The translations under genes and the position numbers were made by a program. The notes beneath the pieces are model-generated. The model was not told the origin of the DNA and made no database searches. It saw only the letters and a list, made by a program, of their open reading frames with translations. A stretch of DNA of 64,000 nucleotides from JBGQBN01 sp041494805 (lineage in GTDB: Bacteria; Acidobacteriota; Terriglobia; Terriglobales; Acidobacteriaceae): NCBI GenBank assembly GCA_041494805.1, contig JBGQBN010000007.1, forward strand, positions 50,025-114,024, written 5' to 3'. Of the stretch, positions 16,532 to 23,760 are shown in pieces; positions within the stretch are counted from its first letter, which is position 1; each line of letters starts with the position of its first letter.

Positions 16532-18433
16532 ATGAAGTCCGTCATCGTAGGCACAGCCGGCCACATCGACCACGGAAAGACTGCGCTGGTAAAAGCGCTG
16601 ACCGGCATTGACGCCGACCGCCTGGAAGAAGAAAAACGGCGTGGCATTACCATTGACATCGGTTTCGCGCATCTCGAGTTGCCTGGGCCTGACGGCGAAA
16701 TCCTCGGGCTGGGTTTCGTGGATGTTCCCGGGCACGAGCGCTTCGTGCGCAACATGCTGGCCGGGGTGGGCGGCATTGACCTGGTGTTGCTGGTGATTGC
16801 GGCGGATGAATCCATCAAGCCCCAGACTCGCGAGCATTTCGACATCTGTCGGCTGCTTTCGGTGCGCCGTGGCATTACGGTGCTGACCAAGTCGGACCTG
16901 GTGGACCGTGAGACCCTCGACGTGGTGCGGCTTGAGGTAGCAGAGTATCTGCGCGGGTCGTTTCTCGAACAACCCAAGCCCATAATCGCCGTCAGTTCGC
17001 TGACGGGCGCGGGACTCGACGAACTGAAACGGGCGCTGGCGAAAGTGGCGGCCGAAGTCCCGGCGAGAGATTCGAACGCGCTGGCGCGGTTACCCATTGA
17101 CCGGGTCTTCACCATGAAAGGCTTCGGCACGGTGGTAACGGGGACGCTGGTTTCAGGCACGATCAGCAAAGAGGAAGAACTGGAGGTCTTTCCCAGTGGG
17201 CAACGGGTACGGGTACGTGGGGTGCAGGTGCACGGGCAGGCTGCGCAAAAGGCGGTTGCCGGGCAGCGGACGGCGTTGAACCTGGCTAGCGTGAGCAAGG
17301 AAGAGCTCGGGCGCGGCATGACCCTTGCTCCTCCCTCGACCTTGCACTCCACTTGGCGCGCGGACGTCTCGCTCTCACTTCTACCTTCGGCCAGGGTCTT
17401 GAAGGACCGGGCCCGGGTGCATCTGCACGCCTATACCCTGGAAACGATCGCTGAGGTCGTACTGCGCGGGCGGAAACAGGTCGCTCCCGGCGAGACCGGA
17501 TGGGCGCAGTTGCGCCTGGCCAGTCCCACGCTACTGTTGCCCGGGGACCGGTTCATTGTCCGGCAGTTTTCTCCGCTGGTCACGATTGGCGGAGGCGTGG
17601 TGCTGGATGCCTCGCCACTTGTCCGCAAGCTGCCAGCGGAAGAAATTGTTAAGTTCCTGGAGAAGATGGACGCTGGCCCCGCCGAAGAAGTACTGGAGGC
17701 ACGCATCGCGCGCCGGGGGAAGATAGGACTCACCGGCGCCGGGGCCGTCGGGGAAACGGGATGGCTGGCGGAACGCGTTTCATCCACGGCGGCCGCGTTG
17801 CTCAGTCAGGGAAGGATCGTGCGTGCCGCTGAAGTGTTCCTTTCCGCCGAGGCATTTCGCGCTGCGACCTCCGAAGCGATGTTGGCGGTGACGGCATTTC
17901 ACAATGCGAATCCGTTGGTCCCGGGCACCAGCCGTGAGGCCTTGCGTGAAAAGCTCGACCTCAGCCCGGAAGTGCTCTCTGCCATTCTCGAAACCCTGGT
18001 TCGCGACCGCAGACTGGAGATCGCGGGCGAACAGGTAAGGGCCGCGGGGCGGGGCGTCGTTATGAAGGATGAAGAGGCCCAGTCCAAGAAGACCATCGAG
18101 CGTGCTTTCGCATCCGCGGGACTCAAAGTGCCTGCGCTCAAAGATGTGCTCGCCGGATGTGAGGTGGACAAGGTCCGGGCCCAGAAGATCGTCACCTTGC
18201 TGCTGCGGGAAGGAGTGCTGGTGAAGATTTCCGAGGGGATGGTGTTTCATCGTGACGTGCTGAACGACCTGCGCCAGCGAATGTCCGTGGAAAAGGCAAA
18301 ATCTCCCAGGATCGACGTGGCTCGCTTCAAAGACCTGGCCGGAGTCAGCCGTAAGTATGCGATCCCGCTGCTGGAGTACCTTGATCGCGAACACGTGACC
18401 CGGCGGGTGGGGGATCAGAGAGTAATTCTTTAG
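16532..18433 (+). CDS. selB: selenocysteine-specific elongation factor
   Basis: A 633-residue translational GTPase that delivers Sec-tRNA to UGA codons with a SECIS hairpin. G1 GTAGHIDHGKTALV (7-20), G3 DVPGHERF (about 64-71) and G4 TKSD (about 119-122) are present, followed by the beta-barrel domains and a long C-terminal region of winged helices (ARRGKIGLTGAGAV onward) that binds SECIS RNA. The length fits bacterial SelB. The frame is open to 16502, but ATG 16532 gives the family N-terminus MKSVIVGTAGHIDHGKT. No selA, selD or tRNA-Sec gene is in the window. trmFO follows after 260 bases. Confidence 0.96.
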   Translation: MKSVIVGTAGHIDHGKTALVKALTGIDADRLEEEKRRGITIDIGFAHLELPGPDGEILGLGFVDVPGHERFVRNMLAGVGGIDLVLLVIAADESIKPQTREHFDICRLLSVRRGITVLTKSDLVDRETLDVVRLEVAEYLRGSFLEQPKPIIAVSSLTGAGLDELKRALAKVAAEVPARDSNALARLPIDRVFTMKGFGTVVTGTLVSGTISKEEELEVFPSGQRVRVRGVQVHGQAAQKAVAGQRTALNLASVSKEELGRGMTLAPPSTLHSTWRADVSLSLLPSARVLKDRARVHLHAYTLETIAEVVLRGRKQVAPGETGWAQLRLASPTLLLPGDRFIVRQFSPLVTIGGGVVLDASPLVRKLPAEEIVKFLEKMDAGPAEEVLEARIARRGKIGLTGAGAVGETGWLAERVSSTAAALLSQGRIVRAAEVFLSAEAFRAATSEAMLAVTAFHNANPLVPGTSREALREKLDLSPEVLSAILETLVRDRRLEIAGEQVRAAGRGVVMKDEEAQSKKTIERAFASAGLKVPALKDVLAGCEVDKVRAQKIVTLLLREGVLVKISEGMVFHRDVLNDLRQRMSVEKAKSPRIDVARFKDLAGVSRKYAIPLLEYLDREHVTRRVGDQRVIL

Positions 18434-18450
18434 GCGGGAAAAACCGGCCA

Positions 18451-18480
18451 CGGATTTTCGCGGATTGACGCGGATAGAAT
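18451..18480. repeat. three CGGATNNNNN decamers after selB
   Basis: CGGATTTTCG, CGGATTGACG, CGGATAGAAT in 10-base register, 17 bases past the selB stop. This period differs from the 7-base arrays. The remaining 18481-18693 shows a TATAAT at 18583-18588 and no gene. Confidence 0.6.
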
Positions 18481-18693
18481 CTTTTTCTAGAAAAGATCTC
18501 TTTGACTTCGGCTCCAGCCTGCTCGGGTTCGATCAGCGAGATGAGCGCCATGAGGGCCTCGGGAGCTGAGAATCAGCCTCCGTATAATAGAACACAAGGC
18601 GCCTGCCTATATGTTGGGAATCAAGTTCTTGCATGATTGGCGGTTCGTATTACTCACGGACGATGCCCTGCAGCGCCTGGCGGAGAAGGCGTC

Positions 18694-20022
18694 TTGAGTT
18701 CCCAAGTTCGCATCGTCGGCGCCGGGTTGGCGGGATCGGAAGCGGCGTGGCAGTGTGCGCGGCGGGGCGTTGCCGTCGAACTCTGCGAAATGCGGCCGGT
18801 GCGTTCGACGCCGGCGCATCAGACTGGCGACTTCGCAGAACTGGTCTGCTCGAATTCATTGAAATCGGATAGCGAGAATACCGCGCCCTGGCTGCTGAAA
18901 GAAGAAATGCGGCGGGCGGGATCGTTGTTGCTGGAGATCGCGCGGGCTTGCGCGGTTCCTGCGGGGCACGCCCTTGCCGTGGATCGCACGACTTTCGCTG
19001 CCAGAGTGACAGAAGCGATCACACGGGAGCCGCTGATTTCCATTCGCCGCGAGGAAGTCACGCATGTCGACGAAGATCAGATCACAATTCTGGCCACCGG
19101 GCCGCTGACTTCTGACGCCTTGTCTCTGGAGATCGGGCGGTTGAGTGGGGCTTCGCATCTGTATTTCTACGATTCGATCAGTCCGATCGTCGAAGCTGAC
19201 TCGATTGACATGTCGAAGGTCTATCTGGCGGCGCGCTATGACAAAGGCTCGGCGGATTACATCAACTGTCCGATGACTCCGGAGGAGTACGGCTGCTTTT
19301 ACGATGCGCTGCTTTCGGCCCAGTCGGTCGAGGAGCGGGACTGGGAGAAGCTGAACTACTTTGAAAGTTGTTTGCCTATCGAGGAGATCGCGCGTAGAGG
19401 ACGCGATACGTTGCGTTTTGGTCCCATGAAGCCGGTGGGCTTGAAAGACCCGCGCACGGGGAGAATGCCTTACGCTGTGGTGCAGTTGCGGCAGGAAAAC
19501 CTGCGGGCGGATTCCTACAACCTGGTTGGGTTCCAGAATCATTTGAAATTCGGAGAGCAGGCTCGCGTGTTGCGGCTGATCCCGGGGCTGGAAGATGCCC
19601 GGTTTCTTCGCTACGGACAAATCCACCGCAACACGTACATCAATGCGCCCACTTTGTTGTGCGCGACATTGCAGATGAAAGCGCATCCACAGACTTTGTT
19701 TGCCGGACAGATCTGCGGGGTTGAAGGATATGTGGAATCCATTGCTACTGGGCTGATGGCGGGAGTTCAGGCGGCGGCGCTGGCGGTGAACGCTGAGCCG
19801 GCGGCACCACCGCGGGCGACAGCTTTCGGATCGCTGGTGCATTACATCACCCACGCGGATGCCGGGAAATTTCAGCCGGCGAACATCACTTTTGACCTTT
19901 TGCCTCCATTGGAACGGAAGGTTCGCGATCGGGCGGAGCGGCATCGGTTACAGTGTGCGTTGGCCTTGCGGGAATTTGATGGGTGGGTCGATAGAGTGGC
20001 AACGGCTGTAGTGGCGGAGTGA
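18694..20022 (+). CDS. trmFO: methylenetetrahydrofolate-tRNA-(uracil-5-)-methyltransferase
   Basis: A 442-residue FAD- and folate-dependent enzyme that makes ribothymidine at position 54 of tRNA. The N-terminal Rossmann motif VGAGLAGSEAAW and ELCEMRP bind FAD; VCSNSLKSD, YFYDSISPIV and GLKDPRTGRMPYAVVQLRQ are typical of TrmFO. The frame is open to 18637, but TTG 18694 has GGAGAAGG upstream and begins MSSQVRIVGAGLAGS, as homologues do. The catalytic Cys candidates are in CSNS and INCPMT. It follows selB on the same strand but has its own TATAAT. A permease remnant and a hairpin repeat lie downstream. Confidence 0.95.
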   Translation: MSSQVRIVGAGLAGSEAAWQCARRGVAVELCEMRPVRSTPAHQTGDFAELVCSNSLKSDSENTAPWLLKEEMRRAGSLLLEIARACAVPAGHALAVDRTTFAARVTEAITREPLISIRREEVTHVDEDQITILATGPLTSDALSLEIGRLSGASHLYFYDSISPIVEADSIDMSKVYLAARYDKGSADYINCPMTPEEYGCFYDALLSAQSVEERDWEKLNYFESCLPIEEIARRGRDTLRFGPMKPVGLKDPRTGRMPYAVVQLRQENLRADSYNLVGFQNHLKFGEQARVLRLIPGLEDARFLRYGQIHRNTYINAPTLLCATLQMKAHPQTLFAGQICGVEGYVESIATGLMAGVQAAALAVNAEPAAPPRATAFGSLVHYITHADAGKFQPANITFDLLPPLERKVRDRAERHRLQCALALREFDGWVDRVATAVVAE

Positions 20023-20040
20023 TTGACCTGTGCCGGCTGG

Positions 20041-20057
20041 GCGGGTCAAAGACCCGC
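20041..20057. repeat. hyphenated palindrome GCGGGTC-AAA-GACCCGC
   Basis: Perfect 7-base arms with AAA loop, directly 5' of the permease remnant, so it may mark the breakpoint. Same core as 5898-5918 and 36080-36100. Confidence 0.7.
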
Positions 20058-20062
20058 TCGGC

Positions 20063-20134
20063 GTGATCAGTGGGCTGGTTCCGGCGCTGCGGGCTTCCCG
20101 GCTGGATCCGGTGGAGGCGTTGAGGTACGAATAA
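20063..20134 (+). pseudogene. C-terminal remnant of a MacB/FtsX-type ABC permease
   Basis: A 23-residue open segment ending in TAA reads VISGLVPALRASRLDPVEALRYE. This is the hallmark C-terminus of MacB/FtsX-like permeases (duplicated permeases are common in Acidobacteriota): G-x-P-A-x-R-A-S-R-x-D-P-V-E-A-L-R-x-E. Nothing upstream of 20063 encodes the rest; instead there is a palindrome and the trmFO end. It is therefore a decayed fragment, and the heptamer hairpin begins five bases after its stop. Confidence 0.8.
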
Positions 20135-20139
20135 GGAAA

Positions 20140-20212
20140 TTGTTGATTGTTGATTTTTGATTGTTGATTGAAACCCCGGTTCTCCAATCAACAATCAGAA
20201 ATCAACAATGAG
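20140..20212. repeat. inverted pair of heptamer arrays (TTGTTGA / CAATCAA)
   Basis: Left arm: four units TTGTTGA, TTGTTGA, TTTTTGA, TTGTTGA (20140-20167). Right arm: CAATCAA, CAATCAG, AAATCAA, CAATGAG (20185-20212). The arms are nearly complementary over about 25 bases around a GC-containing loop, so RNA or single-stranded DNA could fold into a long hairpin. Confidence 0.88.
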
Positions 20213-20281
20213 TCCCCACATCTAGAATCCCATTGACCCCAACCTCGCTTCGCAGTACCTTTCTGCCACCGAGGTGCGTGC

Positions 20282-21367
20282 TTGCCGATTTCTGCCGTGG
20301 ATGCGATCACTCCTGCCTTCCAGCACACGAAGCAGCAGTTGGTCGAACCGTTTGGCGCGGGCCAATGGGCACGGCTGGCGCTGGTTGGATTTCTGGCGGG
20401 TGAACTCAGTTCTGGAGGAGGCTGCAACTCCTTCCAGATGCCCCAGCGCACCAGCGGTTCACAGCGGTTTCTGGACACGGGATTCGGGACGGGCAATCCG
20501 GCATTCTCCCATCCGGCGCTCTACGGCGGGTTGATTTTGTTGTTGATCGTCCTGGGGCTGGTCCTGTTCGTAGTGTTCGTCTACGTGAGCAGCGTGATGC
20601 GCTTTGTTCTGTTCGACAGTGTGATTACCAAGCACTGCCGCATCCGGCAGAAGTGGAGCCGGTGGCAGGGGCAGGGCTGGCGTTACTTTCTCTGGCAGAT
20701 TGTGCTTTTTCTGTTCACTATGATGGGCTTCATTATCCTGGTGGGCATTCCCGCAGCCATCGCGCTTGCCGCGGGCTGGTTCAATCAGCCTAAACAGCAC
20801 CTGGTCCCGCTCATACTGGGAGGCATGGTCCTGTTTTTCTTTTTACTGGCGTTCGTCGTGCTCTTGATGGTGATCCATGTCTTGACCAAAGACTTCGTGG
20901 TTCCGCAAATGGCGCTGGAGAACATCAGCGCGCTCGAAGCCTGGCGGCGCCTGCTGCCCATGCTGAAGGCGGAAAAAGGTGGCTACGCCGGTTACATGGG
21001 AATGAAGATTGTGATGGCGCTCGGCGCCGCCGTGGTTGTGGGCGTGGTGGCCGCAGTCCTCATCCTGGTGATCCTGATTCCCATCGGCGGTATGAGCGCG
21101 GTGGTGATTTTGCTGGGCAAGGCTGGAGGACTCGAGTGGAATGCCTACACCATTACCCTGGCGGTTGTGGTGGGAAGCATTGTGCTGATGTTTATCCTGT
21201 ATTTGGTTTCCGTGGTTTCCGTGCCGGCGATCGTGTTCTTTCCGGCGTACTCCATTTATTTCTTCGCTGCGCGTTATCCGGCATTGGAAGCAATGCTGCA
21301 TCCGGCGTCGACGGCGCCTCCGGAGCCGCCACCGATGCCGCCGCCTTTGGTTGAGCCGATTAGCTGA
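20282..21367 (+). CDS. polytopic membrane protein of unknown function
   Basis: A 361-residue integral membrane protein. A short amphipathic N-terminus (ITPAFQHTKQQLVEPFGAGQWARLA) is followed by about six hydrophobic segments: ALYGGLILLLIVLGLVLFVV, FLWQIVLFLFTMMGFIILVG, LILGGMVLFFFLLAFVVLLM, VMALGAAVVVGVVAAVLILV and VVVGSIVLMFILYLVSVVS among them. A soluble loop (FVVPQMALENISALEAWRRLLPML) resembles the conserved loop of DUF7544/DUF4013-like proteins. The C-terminus is Pro-rich. TTG 20282 is chosen because GAGGTG lies five bases upstream. No neighbour suggests a role. Confidence 0.8.
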   Translation: MPISAVDAITPAFQHTKQQLVEPFGAGQWARLALVGFLAGELSSGGGCNSFQMPQRTSGSQRFLDTGFGTGNPAFSHPALYGGLILLLIVLGLVLFVVFVYVSSVMRFVLFDSVITKHCRIRQKWSRWQGQGWRYFLWQIVLFLFTMMGFIILVGIPAAIALAAGWFNQPKQHLVPLILGGMVLFFFLLAFVVLLMVIHVLTKDFVVPQMALENISALEAWRRLLPMLKAEKGGYAGYMGMKIVMALGAAVVVGVVAAVLILVILIPIGGMSAVVILLGKAGGLEWNAYTITLAVVVGSIVLMFILYLVSVVSVPAIVFFPAYSIYFFAARYPALEAMLHPASTAPPEPPPMPPPLVEPIS

Positions 21368-21620
21368 GATCGCGACTAGCGTCGGTGACTGCGAGCTATT
21401 TCAGAGATGGCTCGTTAGGGTGCGCGCACAATCGCTGGTGTAATCGCCTGGTTTCGACAGCCCAGGGTTTCGAAGGGGTCGCCCGTACCCGTGAAGAAGC
21501 GACTGTGCAAACCTTTTCATCTTGACAGTCATGATGCTGCAGGAGGACACTTGCGGCGGTTTTTGTACCTTCCCCTTAGCAGTTGCTCAGGCTATCGTCT
21601 CTGAATCGCAAGGTTGTGTC

Positions 21621-22463
21621 ATGGCTTCTTTACGTAGAATTGTTCCGCTATTAGTAGTTCTGGCCCTGACCCTTTCGTCAGCATGGGCGGGCACCTTTAC
21701 CTCCATCGACTTTCCCGGAGCAGCCTTTACCGAAGTCCTAGGGATCAATTCGGGCGGAGACATGGTGGGCCTATATGTCGACACCAATGATAACGAGCAT
21801 GGATTCCTCCTACGCAGCGGGCTTTTTACAACAATCGACTTTCCTAGCGCAGCGTCCACGGTTGCTATTGGAATAAACGATGCAGGGCAGATTTCGGGCT
21901 ATTACTGGTCAAACCCTAATCGACTTCACGGCTTCCTTCTCGACGGGCAGAACTTCGCCACCATTGATTTTCCAGGAGCCAACTCGTCGTTTGTGTGGGG
22001 TATCAACAATGCCGGACAGACTGTCGGCACTTATCGAGTCCATGGGCACGCCCACGGATTCGAATACAGCGGCGGCACGTTCACGACCATTGACCCGCCA
22101 AGTTCGGTTAACACGCAAGCAAGCGGCATCAACAACCTTGGCGACATCGTCGGTCTGTATCAAGATGCTGCATTCGTAACCCATGCGTTCATGCTGAGTG
22201 AGGGCGCATTCCGGAAACTGGATTGTCCGGGAGCCATCGAGACCGACGCGTTTGGAGTGAATGACCTAAGAAGGATTGTCGGGCGGAAAGCGGGGGGTCA
22301 TCCTCTCGAAAACGTTGGATTTGCACTTCGCAAGAACAGCTGTGTCCACATGATCTTTCCCGGTTCGAGTTTTACAACCAGCCTTGGCATCAACAACGCT
22401 GGAACGATCGTTGGGGAATACCAGGCTGGTTCGGGCTCCCACGGCTTTGTGTGGACCAAGTGA
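21621..22463 (+). CDS. secreted HAF-repeat (extracellular propeller-like) protein
   Basis: A 280-residue exported protein built of about six repeats of roughly 40 residues, each with TIDFPGA-type, GINNAGQIVGxY-type and HGFLL-type blocks (for example TTIDFPSAASTVAIGINDAG). This is the pattern of the HAF extracellular repeat family, probably a beta-propeller. ATG 21621 starts a signal peptide (MASLRRIVPLLVVLALTLSSAWA); the upstream open frame to 21522 is not needed. The ribosome site is weak. The fifth repeat is diverged (CPGAIETDAFGVNDLRRIVG). Function unknown. The preceding 21368-21620 holds no gene. Confidence 0.85.
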   Translation: MASLRRIVPLLVVLALTLSSAWAGTFTSIDFPGAAFTEVLGINSGGDMVGLYVDTNDNEHGFLLRSGLFTTIDFPSAASTVAIGINDAGQISGYYWSNPNRLHGFLLDGQNFATIDFPGANSSFVWGINNAGQTVGTYRVHGHAHGFEYSGGTFTTIDPPSSVNTQASGINNLGDIVGLYQDAAFVTHAFMLSEGAFRKLDCPGAIETDAFGVNDLRRIVGRKAGGHPLENVGFALRKNSCVHMIFPGSSFTTSLGINNAGTIVGEYQAGSGSHGFVWTK

Positions 22464-22561
22464 ATAAGCCATAGGGAGTACCAACCTAGGGCCACTCTCG
22501 TAAAATCCCCGTTGCACCGACAAGGACTTCCTTCGCCTTTGTCCCCTTCACCCCTGTTCCG

Positions 22562-22672
22562 TTGGACACCCACGGCTTGCGCCGTGGGCCGCACTCTTGC
22601 GCCGCTTCGCGGCTGATCCGACGCAGACGATTCTGATCACGCGGGAACTTGCCTGTGCAGCAGGGTGTCCAA
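22562..22672. repeat. MITE-like 111-base element with 10-base terminal inverted repeats
   Basis: TTGGACACCC (22562-22571) and its exact complement GGGTGTCCAA (22663-22672) bound a non-coding segment. Inside is a second palindrome CCCACGGC-TTGC-GCCGTGGG (22569-22588). No clear target-site duplication is visible. It lies between the HAF-repeat gene and exbD. Confidence 0.5.
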
Positions 22673-22712
22673 TCTTCTCAGAACACGCGCGTGCCCGAGA
22701 GGAGCAATCTTT

Positions 22713-23132
22713 ATGGCGTTCTCCACGGCAGGCGGTGGTCCGTCCCGGCCCGAAATCAACGTTACTCCACTGATTGATGTGCTCTTGGTGCTGATCATCA
22801 TGTTCATGGTGATCGTGGCCATGTCGAAGGAGTACAAAGTGGATGCCGACCTTCCTCAGCCAACGGAAAACCAGCCACATAAAAACGCACGCACCATTGT
22901 GATCCAGATCATGTGGAGCGCGGACAAACAGGCTCCGTTGCTCAAGATCAATCAGGAGAGCGTGGCTTGGAAGGACCTGGAGCCGCAGTTGGCGCGCATT
23001 TTCCTTACTCGCGCGGAAAAGGTCGTGTACGTCAAGGGTGACGAGGGGCTCGACTTTGAATCTGTGGCACAAGTGATTGCGGAAGCGCACAACGCGGGAA
23101 TCGATCGCGTGGGCCTGCTGACCAAGGATTGA
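22713..23132 (+). CDS. ExbD/TolR-type biopolymer transport protein (orphan)
   Basis: A 139-residue single-pass inner-membrane protein of the ExbB-ExbD/TolQ-TolR proton-motive machinery. The signature PEINVTPLIDVLLVLIIMFMV (about 14-34, shown in part as PLIDVLLVLIIMF) carries the conserved membrane Asp in LID, followed by a periplasmic domain ending AHNAGIDRVGLLT, typical of ExbD. The start ATG 22713 has AGAGGAG upstream. No exbB/tolQ or tonB gene is adjacent, unlike the usual cluster, so its partner must be encoded elsewhere. It may energise the TonB receptor at 3662. Confidence 0.92.
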   Translation: MAFSTAGGGPSRPEINVTPLIDVLLVLIIMFMVIVAMSKEYKVDADLPQPTENQPHKNARTIVIQIMWSADKQAPLLKINQESVAWKDLEPQLARIFLTRAEKVVYVKGDEGLDFESVAQVIAEAHNAGIDRVGLLTKD

Positions 23133-23194
23133 GCTTGAGTTGCACAGCTTTCTCGCTGCGCCAATAATGGCTTAGGGCGGAGGAGCGCAATCAC

Positions 23195-23617
23195 TTGGAA
23201 CCATTCGAAAAGAGGGTGCGCGAAAGTTTCGGGCGGCAGAATTTCATGCGCACGATGGGAGCGGAAATGACGGCGGTCGGCCCGGGGACGGTTGAGCTCC
23301 GGTTTCCGTTCAGCTCGAGCCTAACTCAGCAGGACGGATTCGTGCATGCTGGGGCGATTACCAGCATTCTGGACTCCGCCTGTGGCTATGCGGCGTTGAG
23401 CGTCGCACCCGAGGAGTGTGAGGTGCTTAGCGTCGAGTTCAAGGTGAATCTGCTGGCCCCAGCCGTGGGTGAGTCGTTTGTGGCTCGCGCGGCTGTGAAA
23501 CGGGCGGGCAAGACGCTGACGGTGTGTGCGGCGGACGCTTTCGCTGTCAAAGACAACGAAGAGAAACTAGTGGCGACGATGTTGACGACCATCATGAATA
23601 TGACGCCTAGAAGGTAG
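23195..23617 (+). CDS. PaaI-like hotdog-fold thioesterase
   Basis: A 140-residue single hotdog domain. The 4HBT/PaaI signature is HAGAITSILDSACGYAAL, with the catalytic Asp in LDS, preceded by QQDGFVHAG. The C-terminal strand block EVLSVEFKVNLLAPAVGE matches. Such enzymes hydrolyse acyl-CoA thioesters; the substrate is not evident here. TTG 23195 is the start, with GGAGGAG eight bases upstream. It lies 62 bases after exbD and converges on der. Confidence 0.88.
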   Translation: MEPFEKRVRESFGRQNFMRTMGAEMTAVGPGTVELRFPFSSSLTQQDGFVHAGAITSILDSACGYAALSVAPEECEVLSVEFKVNLLAPAVGESFVARAAVKRAGKTLTVCAADAFAVKDNEEKLVATMLTTIMNMTPRR

Positions 23618-23689
23618 CGGAAAAATGCCGCAGCGGGATAGAACAGCGCACCGCAGCGGCTAAAGCCGAGCCTGTTTCCAGCGACTTAC

Positions 23690-23711
23690 GGCACGACTCA
23701 AAAGTCGTGCC
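23690..23711. repeat. hyphenated palindrome GGCACGACT-CAAA-AGTCGTGCC
   Basis: Perfect 9-base arms in the convergent space between the thioesterase and der, next to a smaller CGGCTAAAGCCG palindrome near 23657. No T-run in either direction. Confidence 0.7.
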
Positions 23712-23760
23712 CTTCCCAATCGACTTCTTACGCAGCCTGCTAAAAGACCGTGAATCGTTG

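Noticed and set aside
22530..22557. Pyrimidine-rich heptamer-like stretch (CCTTCGC CTTTGTC CCCTTCA)
   Set aside because: The 7-base rhythm is weak and could be due to low complexity, so it was not counted with the arrays.
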